From: an uncultured Eubacteriales bacterium
GTDB taxonomy: Bacteria; Bacillota; Clostridia; Lachnospirales; Lachnospiraceae
DNA length: 64,000 nt
Reading direction: 5' to 3'
Assembly: GCA_900314775.1 (NCBI GenBank)
Contig: OMWM01000002.1
Span: forward strand, 53,372 to 117,371
Made by a program: the position numbers and the translations under genes. Under the pieces are notes generated by a model. That model was not told the DNA's origin. It did no database searches and saw nothing but the letters and a program-made list of their open reading frames with translations. This document shows positions 41,633 through 50,836 of this stretch, piece by piece; within the stretch, counting starts at the first letter, position 1; each line of letters opens with the position of its first letter.

Positions 41633-44411
41633 CAGACTGAGGAATTTCCTGAATATTTTCAGATCAAGGATCTTCATCTTTGGTCTGCTCTGCGCCGTTT
41701 TTATCGCAATTCTGGTTGTACGGCTGTTCAACCTGCAGATTGTAAACGGCGAGGACTATCTGAATTCCTTTACCTACCGGATTCAGAAGAATGTTGAGAT
41801 TGAGGCTCCGCGCGGTACGATCTATGACCGCAACGGCGTGGCGCTCGCTTACAACAAGCTGTCCTATTCCGTCGTGATCGGAGACAGTCCGAGCCTGATC
41901 GACAACGATACGAGAAACAGCATGGTCATGAAGCTGATGGAGTATGCCGATGAGACAGGCGATGAACTGAAATATGATCTGCCTATGGAGCTTGACAGCA
42001 GCGGCAAGGTCATCTTCAATGCCGGTGAGTCTACCATCAATCAGTTCAAGAAGGATGTCTACAGTACGACCGAGCTGACAGATGAGCAGAAGAACGCGGA
42101 TGCGCAGACGGTTTACGAGTATATGCGCAGCGACAAACTCTTCGATCTGGATGATTCCATCGACGACCAGACGGCGCTGCGGATTCTTTCGATCCGTTTT
42201 GACGTTTATCTGATGCGCTATGCGCAGTACCTGTCTGTCAGTGTGGCAGATGATATTTCCGACTCACTGGTAGCCAAGATCAAGGAAAACCAGGATTCGC
42301 TGCCCGGTGTATCGGTGGAGGAAGGCTATACGCGTGTCTACGAAGACAGCGAGATCTTTTCAAACATAACGGGCTATATCGGTCAGATCTCTGAAGATGA
42401 ATATAATGAGAAGGTGGAAAGCGGCGATGATGGCTATACACTCAGTGACAAGATCGGAAAGACCGGTATAGAGCAGTACTGCGAAGATACTCTCAAAGGA
42501 GAAAACGGTTCGCAGGTTTATTACGTCAACAGTATGGGCAGCATCATCGAGCAGACAGACAAGGTCGATCCTGTTCCGGGCAATGATGTCTATCTGTCCA
42601 TCGATGCGGAATACCAGAAAAATGTATATAAGAAGCTGGAAGCCCGTGTCGCCGGTCTCCTGCTTTACTATTACAGCGGTGCTTCCGACAGCGGTATGAA
42701 CGAATACAGCATGTCTCCGAATGATGTTTATTTTGCACTGCTCGATAACAACGTCATCTCGATCGACCATCTGAGCGCCGATGACGCGACCGACCGGGAA
42801 AGGGCTTTCTGGCAGAAATTCAAGGATTATGAGGCGAAGAAGTTCCCGGATCTTGAGGAGCAGATGGATACGGAGCGGGAGTCGCTGTCCGAAGAGGATT
42901 CTGATTATATCGATATAGCCTGCACGATGCTGGAGGATGACAAGATCATCAATTCCACCTCGCTGGCAGACGATGAGACGCTCAGCAATGCATGGGAAGA
43001 GAAGACGATCAGTTTTCATCAGCTGATTCGCGACTGTGCGTCGAAGGGATACATCAACGTCGATAATCTGAACGTGGACAGCAGCTATGTGGATTCGGAA
43101 GAGATCTATTCAGCTGTTGTGAAATATCTTGAAGAAGAGCTTCCGCTTTCTCTGGATTTTGAGAAGACTATGTATCATCATATGCTGCTGAACGGCGATA
43201 TATCCGGTGAGGAAATCTGCCTGCTTCTGTATGATCAGAACGTGCTCGATGATGACGGCGATGAAGATTACGAGGCACTGTCTTCCGGCAGCATGAGTGC
43301 ATATACTTTCATGTACAACAAGATTTACAATCTTGAGATCACGCCGGCGCAGCTGGCGCTCGTACCGTGTTCCGGTTCGTTTGTCATGACGGATGTCGAT
43401 ACCGGCAAGGTGATTGCCCTCGTTTCCTATCCGTCCTATGATGCCAATAAGATTACGGATTCGGACTATTACAGCAGCCTGCTGAACAATAAATCGTCAC
43501 CGCTTCTCAACCGGCCGACGCAGCAGAAGACGGCGCCGGGTTCCACCTACAAGCCGCTGGTATCCATAGCCGGCCTGGAGGAAGGCGTGATTACGGGCGA
43601 TACCTATATTTACGATAACGTGGAATTCACTTACGTATCGCCTGCCGCATACTGCTGGAACAGAAACGGCCACGGTTCTCTCAATGTAGAGGGAGCGATC
43701 GAGTATTCGTGCAACTATTTCTTCTATTCAGTTGGCTTCATGCTCGGACAGAATTCTTCGGGCGTATATGACAGTGAGCTCGGTCTGGAGAAACTCCGTA
43801 AATATGCGACCATGTTCGGCCTGAATGAAGTGACAGGACTGGAGCTGCCGGAGAGTGAGCCGCAGATCTCGGATACCGATGCGGTGCGTTCCGCCATCGG
43901 GCAGGGCAGCAATAACTATACGCCGGCGCAGATATGCCGGTATTGTACGGCGATTGCCAACAGCGGCAATCTGTATCAGCTGTCTGTCCTGGATCACGTC
44001 GCGGATTCGTCGGGCAATGTAATTGATTCCTGCGATCCGGTTCTGACCGATAAGCTGGACATCAGCCAGGATTACTTTGATCTTGTCCATAATGGCATGT
44101 ATCTCGTATGTCAGGGTGAGGTGCCGGAGCAGATGGGTAATCTGCCTGTTATACTGGCCGGAAAGTCCGGTTCTGCCCAGCAGTCTTATCAGTATCCTGA
44201 CCATGGACTGTTTATGGGCTATGCACCTTATGATGATCCAGAGGTGGCTGCAACCGTTGTTATCCCGAACAGCGCGGGTTCGAAGAATGTGCTGGCGCTT
44301 TTCGCAGACCTCATGTGTGATTATTTCCATGTGGAGTATCCTTACAATTATGATGATTCAGGAAATGGTACACATGCGACGCTTGTTAGTGGAGGTGTTG
44401 TTTCGGACTGA
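41625..44411 (+). CDS. mrdA: Class B penicillin-binding protein 2 (elongasome transpeptidase)
   Basis: PBP2 cross-links peptidoglycan during elongation. After a membrane segment near residues 16-36, the N-terminal dimerisation region has EIEAPRGTIYDRNG. The transpeptidase domain has S-T-Y-K at 640-643, S-C-N at 695-697 and K-S-G at 847-849. About 250 residues of acidic sequence (roughly 340-590) are inserted between these regions, making it 928 residues. TTG 41625 with GAGGAG at 41615-41620 is the best start; a longer open frame extends to 41535 inside mreD. Confidence 0.93.
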   Translation: MRNRLRNFLNIFRSRIFIFGLLCAVFIAILVVRLFNLQIVNGEDYLNSFTYRIQKNVEIEAPRGTIYDRNGVALAYNKLSYSVVIGDSPSLIDNDTRNSMVMKLMEYADETGDELKYDLPMELDSSGKVIFNAGESTINQFKKDVYSTTELTDEQKNADAQTVYEYMRSDKLFDLDDSIDDQTALRILSIRFDVYLMRYAQYLSVSVADDISDSLVAKIKENQDSLPGVSVEEGYTRVYEDSEIFSNITGYIGQISEDEYNEKVESGDDGYTLSDKIGKTGIEQYCEDTLKGENGSQVYYVNSMGSIIEQTDKVDPVPGNDVYLSIDAEYQKNVYKKLEARVAGLLLYYYSGASDSGMNEYSMSPNDVYFALLDNNVISIDHLSADDATDRERAFWQKFKDYEAKKFPDLEEQMDTERESLSEEDSDYIDIACTMLEDDKIINSTSLADDETLSNAWEEKTISFHQLIRDCASKGYINVDNLNVDSSYVDSEEIYSAVVKYLEEELPLSLDFEKTMYHHMLLNGDISGEEICLLLYDQNVLDDDGDEDYEALSSGSMSAYTFMYNKIYNLEITPAQLALVPCSGSFVMTDVDTGKVIALVSYPSYDANKITDSDYYSSLLNNKSSPLLNRPTQQKTAPGSTYKPLVSIAGLEEGVITGDTYIYDNVEFTYVSPAAYCWNRNGHGSLNVEGAIEYSCNYFFYSVGFMLGQNSSGVYDSELGLEKLRKYATMFGLNEVTGLELPESEPQISDTDAVRSAIGQGSNNYTPAQICRYCTAIANSGNLYQLSVLDHVADSSGNVIDSCDPVLTDKLDISQDYFDLVHNGMYLVCQGEVPEQMGNLPVILAGKSGSAQQSYQYPDHGLFMGYAPYDDPEVAATVVIPNSAGSKNVLALFADLMCDYFHVEYPYNYDDSGNGTHATLVSGGVVSD

Positions 44412-44431
44412 CAGACAGGCCGTTTCAGAAT

Positions 44432-45577
44432 ATGATTTACAAAAGCAATAAGAATTTTCTGGCATTGCAGCGCGATCGCTATAATCTGCATATGTTCGAC
44501 ATACCGCTGCTGGCTGCCGTGCTGGCAGTCAGCGTGATCGGTGTCTATGTAATCAACAGTGCAACCGACGGCTATGCAGGCAGACAGGCTGCCGGCATTG
44601 TTGCCGGGCTGATTATTGCGGTATTTTTATCGCTGGTAGATTATAATTATATTGCAAAATTTGACCGTGTTCTGTATGCTATAAATATAGTGATGCTGAT
44701 CGCCGTACTTCTGTTCGGCGTAGGCGCCAACGGCGCCCGCCGTTGGTTCTCAGTCGGGCCGCTGGGTGCTTTCCAGCCGTCCGAGCTGTCCAAGCTGTTC
44801 ATGATCATTATATTTGCAAGTTTTATCAGCCGGTCGCGGGATAAGATGGGAAGCTTTAAGAATTTCCTGAAACTTCTCATTATATATATGATACCGGTAG
44901 GTCTGATCGTCGTTGAGCCTGACCTTTCCACATCCATCGTCTTTGTTTTTCTGTTTATTATCATGATGTTTGTAGGAGAGCTGGGCACGCGGATCATACT
45001 GTGGATCCTGGGCATATCGGTGCCGACGCTGGCTTTGTTTTTCTGGTATATACAGCAGCCGGGACAGAAACTCCTGCAGGGTTATCAGCTCAGCCGTGTT
45101 CTGAGCTTCCTGCACCCGCAGGATTATCTGCTGACGACATATTATCAGCAGTATAATTCCATCATGGCAATTGGCTCCGGCATGCTGACCGGTAAAGGTC
45201 TGAATAATAATACGATTACATCCGTCAAGGGCGGCGATTTTATTTCCGAGCCGCAGACTGACTTTATTTTTGCCGTACTGGGCGAAGAACTCGGTTTTGT
45301 GGGGTGCTGCATCGTGCTGGCACTTCTATTCCTGATTGTAATACGATGTCTGGTCATCGCGAAGAATGCCAGCAACGGTACTGGCAGACTGATTGCAGTC
45401 GGTGTTGCGGCAGTGATTATTTTCCAGACATTTGTCAATGTAGGCGTTGCAACCGGCATTATTCCGAATACAGGACTTACACTTCCGTTTGTAAGCTATG
45501 GTCTCAGCTCGCTGCTGTCCAATTACATGATGATAGGACTTGTCCTGAATGTCGGCCTGCAAAGGAACAGGAGGTAG
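44432..45577 (+). CDS. rodA: RodA-type peptidoglycan glycosyltransferase (SEDS)
   Basis: SEDS proteins polymerise glycan strands together with a class B PBP. The 381-residue product has about ten hydrophobic segments and the family signatures GANGARRWFSVGPLGAFQPSELSK, VEPDLSTSIVF, and SEPQTDFIFAVLGEELGF with the final PFVSYGLSSLLSNYMMIGLV. Direct adjacency to mrdA fits RodA rather than FtsW or SpoVE. Confidence 0.95.
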   Translation: MIYKSNKNFLALQRDRYNLHMFDIPLLAAVLAVSVIGVYVINSATDGYAGRQAAGIVAGLIIAVFLSLVDYNYIAKFDRVLYAINIVMLIAVLLFGVGANGARRWFSVGPLGAFQPSELSKLFMIIIFASFISRSRDKMGSFKNFLKLLIIYMIPVGLIVVEPDLSTSIVFVFLFIIMMFVGELGTRIILWILGISVPTLALFFWYIQQPGQKLLQGYQLSRVLSFLHPQDYLLTTYYQQYNSIMAIGSGMLTGKGLNNNTITSVKGGDFISEPQTDFIFAVLGEELGFVGCCIVLALLFLIVIRCLVIAKNASNGTGRLIAVGVAAVIIFQTFVNVGVATGIIPNTGLTLPFVSYGLSSLLSNYMMIGLVLNVGLQRNRR

Positions 45578-45586
45578 TGGAAATCA

Positions 45587-45982
45587 ATGAATATAGGATT
45601 AGTTGCGCACGACTCAAAGAAAATTCTGATGCAGAATTTCTGTGTGGCGTACAGAAGCATCCTCAGCAAGAATGAGTTGTATGCAACAGGCACCACGGGA
45701 AGACTGATTGAAGAAGTCACAAATCTGAGTATTCACAAGTTTCTGGCCGGACATCTCGGAGGAGAGCAGCAGATCGGTGCTCAGATAGAGAACAACAATA
45801 TCGATCTGATGATTTTCCTGCGGGATCCGTACTCGACCAATAAGAATGAACCCAATACCCGTAAGATACTGAATCTTTGTGATACACATAACATTCCGAT
45901 CGCCACAAATGTGGCCACGGCAGAGCTGCTGATCCGGGCGCTCGACCGCGGAGATCTGGAATGGAGAGAATTTTACAAATAA
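45587..45982 (+). CDS. mgsA: Methylglyoxal-synthase-like protein with altered catalytic residues
   Basis: The fold family is methylglyoxal synthase, which makes methylglyoxal from dihydroxyacetone phosphate. Phosphate-binding ATGTTG (33-38), the HD pair (8-9) and ATNVATAE are kept. Compared with E. coli MgsA recalled from memory, the catalytic Asp71 of GGDQQ is Glu60 here, His98 is Asn87 and Asp101 is Asn90. This pattern suggests reduced or lost synthase activity. It sits nine bases after rodA and ten before dacA, so it is transcribed with cell-wall genes. A regulatory or sensor role is possible but unproved. Confidence 0.82.
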   Translation: MNIGLVAHDSKKILMQNFCVAYRSILSKNELYATGTTGRLIEEVTNLSIHKFLAGHLGGEQQIGAQIENNNIDLMIFLRDPYSTNKNEPNTRKILNLCDTHNIPIATNVATAELLIRALDRGDLEWREFYK

Positions 45983-45991
45983 GGTGATCGG

Positions 45992-47092
45992 ATGAAAGCA
46001 GTCAGAAAGCTGGCTGCAGTCTGTATCTGCTCGGCATTGCTGCTGACAGGCTGCGGTCAGGGAGAGAAATTTCTGAAACCCTATGCACAGGCGTCCTCGG
46101 ATGAGGTCAGCACAGCAGATATGCTGGATGCAGATGCGTTTAAGGGATTCGCGGAAGATTTAGGCGTAGTGTCCGTCAGCGACAGCGAGAATGGCGTCGG
46201 CGGCAGTGTCCTTGATGATATTAACGGCAATGAGGTATTCCTGACCGGTACGGATGACGGAGAAGTCATCTGTGCAAGCAATGTGTTTGAGGAAGTTGCG
46301 CCGGCCAGCACGACAAAGCTGATGACAGCGCTGTGTGCACTCAAGTCCGGTATCGACTTCGATACCGAGGTCACGATGGGTGATGAAGTCACCATCAGCG
46401 ATCCGGACGCACAGCTGTGCGGTTTCCAGAGCGGTGACAAAGCGACATTCGGCACGCTGCTCAATGCGATGCTTGTCTATTCCGGCAATGATGCGGCAAA
46501 TGCCATCGCGGTGGCCGTGGCGGGCGATCTCGATTCATTCTGTGATCAGATGAATGAGGAAGCAGCGAAGATCGGTGCGACGCATTCCCATTTTCTGTCG
46601 CCGAACGGATTGGATATGGATGGCCATTATTCAACGGCCTACGATATGTATCTGATTCTGCAGGCGTGTCTTCAGTACGACTCTTTCAAAGAGATCATCC
46701 AGCAGGGCGAGTACACCGGTACCTACACGCGGGGCGATCTGACGATGAAGACAACCTGGGAAGCAACGGATGAATATCTGTCCGGTGAAGCCGAGGAGCC
46801 GTCAGGCATCAAGGTGTTCGGCGGTAAGACGGGTTCCACAGATAATGCCGGCAAGTGTCTTGTTCTCTATGCAGAGGATACCGATGAAAACGGCTATATC
46901 GCCGTGATCATGGGATCGGAGAATTCGAGTACGCTTTATAAGAGCATGACGAAACTGCTCTCAGCGATCAACTCGAACGACACGGGTTCTTCCTCGTCGG
47001 GCGCCAAAGAGACCTCTTCGTCATCTGATTCATCGGAACAGGAGACCTCTTCTTCGTCCGGCTCATCAGAACAGGAGACGGAATCTGAATGA
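45992..47092 (+). CDS. dacA: D-alanyl-D-alanine carboxypeptidase, predicted lipoprotein
   Basis: A low-molecular-weight PBP (S11) that trims the terminal D-Ala of peptidoglycan stems. A lipoprotein signal (lipobox LLTGC, Cys21) suggests anchoring by lipid rather than a C-terminal helix. Active-site motifs are S-T-T-K (Ser106-Lys109), S-G-N in YSGNDAAN and K-T-G in GGKTGST. The last 35 residues are Ser/Glu-rich low complexity, like the MreC tail. It ends the elongation block. Confidence 0.92.
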   Translation: MKAVRKLAAVCICSALLLTGCGQGEKFLKPYAQASSDEVSTADMLDADAFKGFAEDLGVVSVSDSENGVGGSVLDDINGNEVFLTGTDDGEVICASNVFEEVAPASTTKLMTALCALKSGIDFDTEVTMGDEVTISDPDAQLCGFQSGDKATFGTLLNAMLVYSGNDAANAIAVAVAGDLDSFCDQMNEEAAKIGATHSHFLSPNGLDMDGHYSTAYDMYLILQACLQYDSFKEIIQQGEYTGTYTRGDLTMKTTWEATDEYLSGEAEEPSGIKVFGGKTGSTDNAGKCLVLYAEDTDENGYIAVIMGSENSSTLYKSMTKLLSAINSNDTGSSSSGAKETSSSSDSSEQETSSSSGSSEQETESE

Positions 47093-47132
47093 CGGCATAC
47101 CGCAGACGGGGCCGGCAATAGCATAAAAGGCA

Positions 47133-47161
47133 TTGTATTTTTAAGCTGTTTATCTTATAAT
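47133..47161 (+). promoter_or_regulatory. Promoter of the P-loop gene
   Basis: TTGTAT (47133-47138), 17 bases, TATAAT (47156-47161), about 60 bases before the ATG at 47223. Confidence 0.7.
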
Positions 47162-47222
47162 AATATTAGCTGATAAAACGGCATATTTATTAATATGAAT
47201 TTAACTCAGGAGGAAAATCGTC

Positions 47223-47642
47223 ATGGTTCAGATAATTTCAGGAGCAAAAGGCAAAGGAAAAACGAAATTTCTCATTCAGAAAGCGAACGACGCAGTTAAG
47301 GCAGCAGAAGGCAATATCGTATATCTCGATAAGAACAGCAAGCACATGTATGAGCTGAGCAATAAGATCAGACTGATCAATGTTGGAGAATATCCGATTG
47401 ATACATATGATACTTTTATTGGCTTTCTTTGCGGTCTTATCTCACAGGATAACGACCTGCAGATGATGTTCCTGGACAGTTTTCTTACGATTTCCAAAGT
47501 ATCTGAAGATTACATCGGATATGTGCTGAACAAGATCAATGAGATTTCACATAAGTACAGTGTGGATTTCACGATCAGCATTTCCATCGATGCTGATGCA
47601 ATTCCGGATGAATTCAAGAAGGATATTATTATTTCTTTATAA
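47223..47642 (+). CDS. Small P-loop protein of unknown function
   Basis: I do not recognise an established function. The 139-residue product begins with a clear Walker A motif GAKGKGKTK (residues 7-15). A possible Walker B is MMFLDSF near residue 81. No membrane segment is seen. AGGAGG at 47208-47213, a good promoter and a candidate terminator make it a monocistronic gene. Similar small Clostridial proteins carry misleading labels such as PilT-like, but there is no pilus gene here. It is more likely a cytoplasmic nucleotide-binding protein. Confidence 0.8.
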   Translation: MVQIISGAKGKGKTKFLIQKANDAVKAAEGNIVYLDKNSKHMYELSNKIRLINVGEYPIDTYDTFIGFLCGLISQDNDLQMMFLDSFLTISKVSEDYIGYVLNKINEISHKYSVDFTISISIDADAIPDEFKKDIIISL

Positions 47643-47668
47643 TAAATCGGATAAGTTATACCGTTACC

Positions 47669-47713
47669 AGACCGCATTACGGTGAGAAGATCATTGTGAT
47701 GCGGTCTTGTATT
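47669..47713 (+). terminator. Candidate terminator after the P-loop gene
   Basis: AGACCGCAT (47669-47677) pairs perfectly with ATGCGGTCT (47699-47707), loop 21 bases, followed by TTGTATTAAT. The T tract is weak. Confidence 0.55.
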
Positions 47714-47797
47714 AATATTAAGTGCCGACAGCCGGAATGGGTCCGGTTTCCGGCATGAAAGGTACGAAGACGGACAGAAAATTCATTGGAGCATTGC

Positions 47798-49171
47798 ATG
47801 AGTGATACGAACAACGGGACACGAAAGAAAAAACGTTTTCCGCTGAAGATCAATGTCGGCCTAGTCGTCTATACGGTGATCGCGCTGTATCTGGTAATCA
47901 ACCTGATTCTGTATGTCACGCGGGATCACATTTCTTTCAGCGAAGTCGAGTACGGCCGGATTGAGGACAGCGATACTTTCACGGGACTGGCGCTTCGGTC
48001 GGACAGCGTTGTCTATGCATCCGAAGATGGCTATGTCAGCTACTATGTAAATGACAGTGAGCGCGCGGCCAAGGGCGGGAATGTCTGTATGCTGGCACAA
48101 AACGGCAGCAGTTCTGACAGCACCGATATCGCTTCTTCCATGACCAGCAGTGACTACAGTGACATTCAGGACCAGGTCAGCAATTTCAATACACGCTACA
48201 GTGAGAGCGACTATAAGACAGTCAGTTCGCTGCACTATCAGGTCGGCAACATCTACAGCCGCATAGTGAGCCGTTCCAATATCGACTCGCTGGAGAGCAG
48301 TCATACGGATAATTCTTCTTATTCGATCATGAAGGCCGCACAGGCGGGCATTATCAGTTATACGATTGACGGCCTCGAGGGGACGGCACAGTCCGATGTG
48401 ACGGCGGATCTGGTATCCGGCTCGGCAGAGGAACAGCGTCTGGCAGCAGGTTCTTATGTGAAAGCCGGCGAGCCGGTATATAAGATCATCACAGACGATA
48501 CCTGGCAGATTGTCATTCAGCCGGATGAAGATCAGCTGGCGCGTTTTGAAGACACGGATACAGTCAATGTCACCTTTAACCGGGACGGCGTTGAGACGGA
48601 AGCGAAAGCAGACGTTTTCAGCAGCGGCGGAACGGATTTCGTGAGCCTGACATTTTCCAATTATCTTGTGCGCTATTGTGACGAGCGCTATCTGGACATC
48701 ACGGTCAACTGGGGTGACTACGAAGGCCTGAAGATCCCGGAATCCTCGGTTGTCACCAAGGATTTTCTGAAGATCCCGGCAGACTTTCTGGTTACGAATG
48801 ACAATACGCAGGAAACCGGACTGGAAGCGGGCAGCGCCGATCAGCCGGTACTAATCAAACCGTCCATTTACAGATTGACCGGTGACGAGGATTATATCTA
48901 TGTTGACCCGAATGACAGCGCACTGGAAGGATACAGCCAGATCATCAATGCGGAAGACGGCAGCACGTACGGATTCACGGATCTGACGGCACCGCTTGAG
49001 GGAGTCTACTGCATCAACAGCGGATACACGCAGTTCCGCATTGTGGAAATTCTTTACAAGTACGGGGATTATTGTATAATAAATGAAAATACAGCGAACG
49101 GCATTTCTCTGTATGACCGCATTGTCCTGGATGGCAGCAGCGTCTCTGAAGGACAGGTTATTGCCCACTGA
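47798..49171 (+). CDS. HlyD-like membrane-anchored protein
   Basis: A 457-residue protein with a basic start (TRKKKRFPLKI), one membrane segment near residues 23-43 and an extracellular domain with barrel-sandwich features (GYVSYYVNDSERAAKGG, AGSYVKAGEPVYKI). This resembles HlyD/periplasmic adaptor proteins, but no ABC transporter is nearby. It precedes sepF, a place where related Clostridia carry similar genes, so a role in division or envelope is plausible. ATG 47798 has GGAG at 47788-47791; a TTG lies upstream at 47786. Confidence 0.75.
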   Translation: MSDTNNGTRKKKRFPLKINVGLVVYTVIALYLVINLILYVTRDHISFSEVEYGRIEDSDTFTGLALRSDSVVYASEDGYVSYYVNDSERAAKGGNVCMLAQNGSSSDSTDIASSMTSSDYSDIQDQVSNFNTRYSESDYKTVSSLHYQVGNIYSRIVSRSNIDSLESSHTDNSSYSIMKAAQAGIISYTIDGLEGTAQSDVTADLVSGSAEEQRLAAGSYVKAGEPVYKIITDDTWQIVIQPDEDQLARFEDTDTVNVTFNRDGVETEAKADVFSSGGTDFVSLTFSNYLVRYCDERYLDITVNWGDYEGLKIPESSVVTKDFLKIPADFLVTNDNTQETGLEAGSADQPVLIKPSIYRLTGDEDYIYVDPNDSALEGYSQIINAEDGSTYGFTDLTAPLEGVYCINSGYTQFRIVEILYKYGDYCIINENTANGISLYDRIVLDGSSVSEGQVIAH

Positions 49172-49208
49172 GACAGATACGCTCTGCGGCAAATTTCATG
49201 CTTAACAA

Positions 49209-49237
49209 TGGACAACGGCAGGGAAACAGGGTAAAAT
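49209..49237 (+). promoter_or_regulatory. Possible promoter of sepF
   Basis: TGGACA (49209-49214), 17 bases, TAAAAT (49232-49237). The predicted start near 49243 coincides with a 6-bp hairpin AGACAG/CTGTCT (49243-49258). Confidence 0.45.
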
Positions 49238-49311
49238 ATAAAAGACAGGCATCTGTCTGAATGAAGTGATGTGACCTCGTGTCGCTGATTAGTAATATAA
49301 GGAGAACGAGA

Positions 49312-49956
49312 ATGGCAGAAGGTGGCAGATTCGGCAAAATTATGGATTTCTTTCGTCTGGACACAGACGAGGATTTCGATGATGATGGATTCGAAGAAGA
49401 ATTTGATGACGATGATATAGAAGATATCGAAGACATCGATGATGATGAGCCGGAAGAGAGACCGAAGAAGAAGACGCAGCGTTCCGTGCGCAGTGAGAGC
49501 AAGGCACGCAGCAGCGAGGGCAGAACGGAAGCCCGCGATAGATCAGCGCGGAGCAGAACCGGCTCAGCCGATGACAGTGCGGAGGAGAAGAACAGAAAAT
49601 CCAATATTGTATCCATGCGGTCTTCTTATTATTCAGATATGGAGCTTACGGTCTTCAAGCCGACCAGGTTTGAGGACTCCGAGGATATTTCCGATGCCAT
49701 TCTGCAGGGCAAGGCGGTTGTGATCAATTTCAACGGCATTGCCGCGACAGAGGCACAGAGAATTACCGATTTTGTCGGCGGAACCTGCTATTCCATTGAT
49801 GGGGATATCAAGACCATTGATGCGAATATCATAGCCGTAGTACCGAAGGATATCAGGATCACAGGTGATGTTGAAGAAGTATTTTCCGCTCTCGAGGGGG
49901 CAGTCAGCAGCGGAACGGATACGCTTGGTTCTGACGGCGGCGGCTATACCAGGTAA
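49312..49956 (+). CDS. sepF: Cell division protein SepF
   Basis: SepF forms rings that help anchor FtsZ at the septum in Gram-positives. After an N-terminal amphipathic stretch (GRFGKIMDFFRL) there is a long acidic linker rich in Asp/Glu (residues 18-55) and then basic residues. The conserved SepF domain follows: MELTVFKPTRFEDSEDI, VVINFNGIAATEAQRITDFVGG. ATG 49312 with AAGGAG at 49299-49304 is better than the upstream start at 49279. The ylmE/yggS gene often found beside sepF is absent. Confidence 0.93.
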   Translation: MAEGGRFGKIMDFFRLDTDEDFDDDGFEEEFDDDDIEDIEDIDDDEPEERPKKKTQRSVRSESKARSSEGRTEARDRSARSRTGSADDSAEEKNRKSNIVSMRSSYYSDMELTVFKPTRFEDSEDISDAILQGKAVVINFNGIAATEAQRITDFVGGTCYSIDGDIKTIDANIIAVVPKDIRITGDVEEVFSALEGAVSSGTDTLGSDGGGYTR

Positions 49957-50020
49957 CAGCCTGTCCTGATCAGGAGGCTTTACCGGCCGATATCAATTAC
50001 AATCACGGAGGTGGCTTACT

Positions 50021-50716
50021 ATGTACACACCTGTTGAAATTCAGGGCAAAACCTTTAAGGGAAGCGGCATGGGCTATTCCAAAACCGATGTGGATACCTT
50101 TGTCGCCGATATCGCGAAGGATTACCAGCAGCTTTATGAAGAAAATGTTTCCCTCAAGGAACAGGTCAATAATCTGAACGCAAGTCTTGCACACTACAAG
50201 GATATTGAGAAATCCCTGCAGAAGGCGCTCGTGCTTGCCGAGACGACGGCGGAAGAGACGGTTGCCAGCGCTCATAAAAACGCTGTTGTGATCGAGCAGG
50301 AGGCCGTGCTCAAGGCACAGTCCATTGTGGCAGATGCCAAGGTGGAGCTTGAGAAGATCATGACACAGTCCGAGGACCTCATGAAGCAGTATGAGAATTA
50401 CAGAGCGCAGTATAAGGCACTGGCGAAGGCGCAGATCGATGTGCTCGAATCCGACGCTTTTGCTTTTAAACCGATGAAGTCGATGGAAGCGCTCGAGGGA
50501 CTTGAGAAAGATGCAGAAGAACATGTCGACGAGCTGCAGGCCGGCACGGTCAGCGAGCCGGTACCGGATGCAGAAGAGACCGGCGATGATGTTCAGGCTG
50601 AGAAGGAGGAAGATTTCGACGAGGAACTCAGCGGTGAGGACTCGATTATCAAGGAATTTTCCGAAATATTTGATGATGATAAGGAAACAGCAGGAGATAC
50701 ACCTGAGGATGACTGA
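50021..50716 (+). CDS. divIVA: DivIVA-domain protein
   Basis: DivIVA-family coiled-coil proteins recognise curved membrane at poles and septa and recruit partners. The N-terminal membrane-binding region is TPVEIQGKTFKGSGMGYSKTDVDTFV, followed by a coiled coil (about 30-145) and an acidic C-terminus rich in Glu and Asp. The ATG has GGAGGTGG upstream. Placement next to sepF is the usual division cluster. Confidence 0.92.
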   Translation: MYTPVEIQGKTFKGSGMGYSKTDVDTFVADIAKDYQQLYEENVSLKEQVNNLNASLAHYKDIEKSLQKALVLAETTAEETVASAHKNAVVIEQEAVLKAQSIVADAKVELEKIMTQSEDLMKQYENYRAQYKALAKAQIDVLESDAFAFKPMKSMEALEGLEKDAEEHVDELQAGTVSEPVPDAEETGDDVQAEKEEDFDEELSGEDSIIKEFSEIFDDDKETAGDTPEDD

Positions 50717-50765
50717 TTATCCGCAACTCTGCGTTTCGGCAACGGTTTTCCTATCCGTCAGGAAT

Positions 50766-50794
50766 AAGCGCAGTGTTTCAGACACTGCGCTTTT
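50766..50794 (+). terminator. Intrinsic terminator after divIVA
   Basis: AAGCGCAGTGT (50766-50776) pairs with ACACTGCGCTT (50782-50792), loop TTCAG, followed by a short T-run (TT then ACTG). Stem of 10-11 bp. Confidence 0.8.
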
Positions 50795-50836
50795 ACTGAC
50801 TTCAGGCATACACAGACAGGCAACAGGAGACATGAT

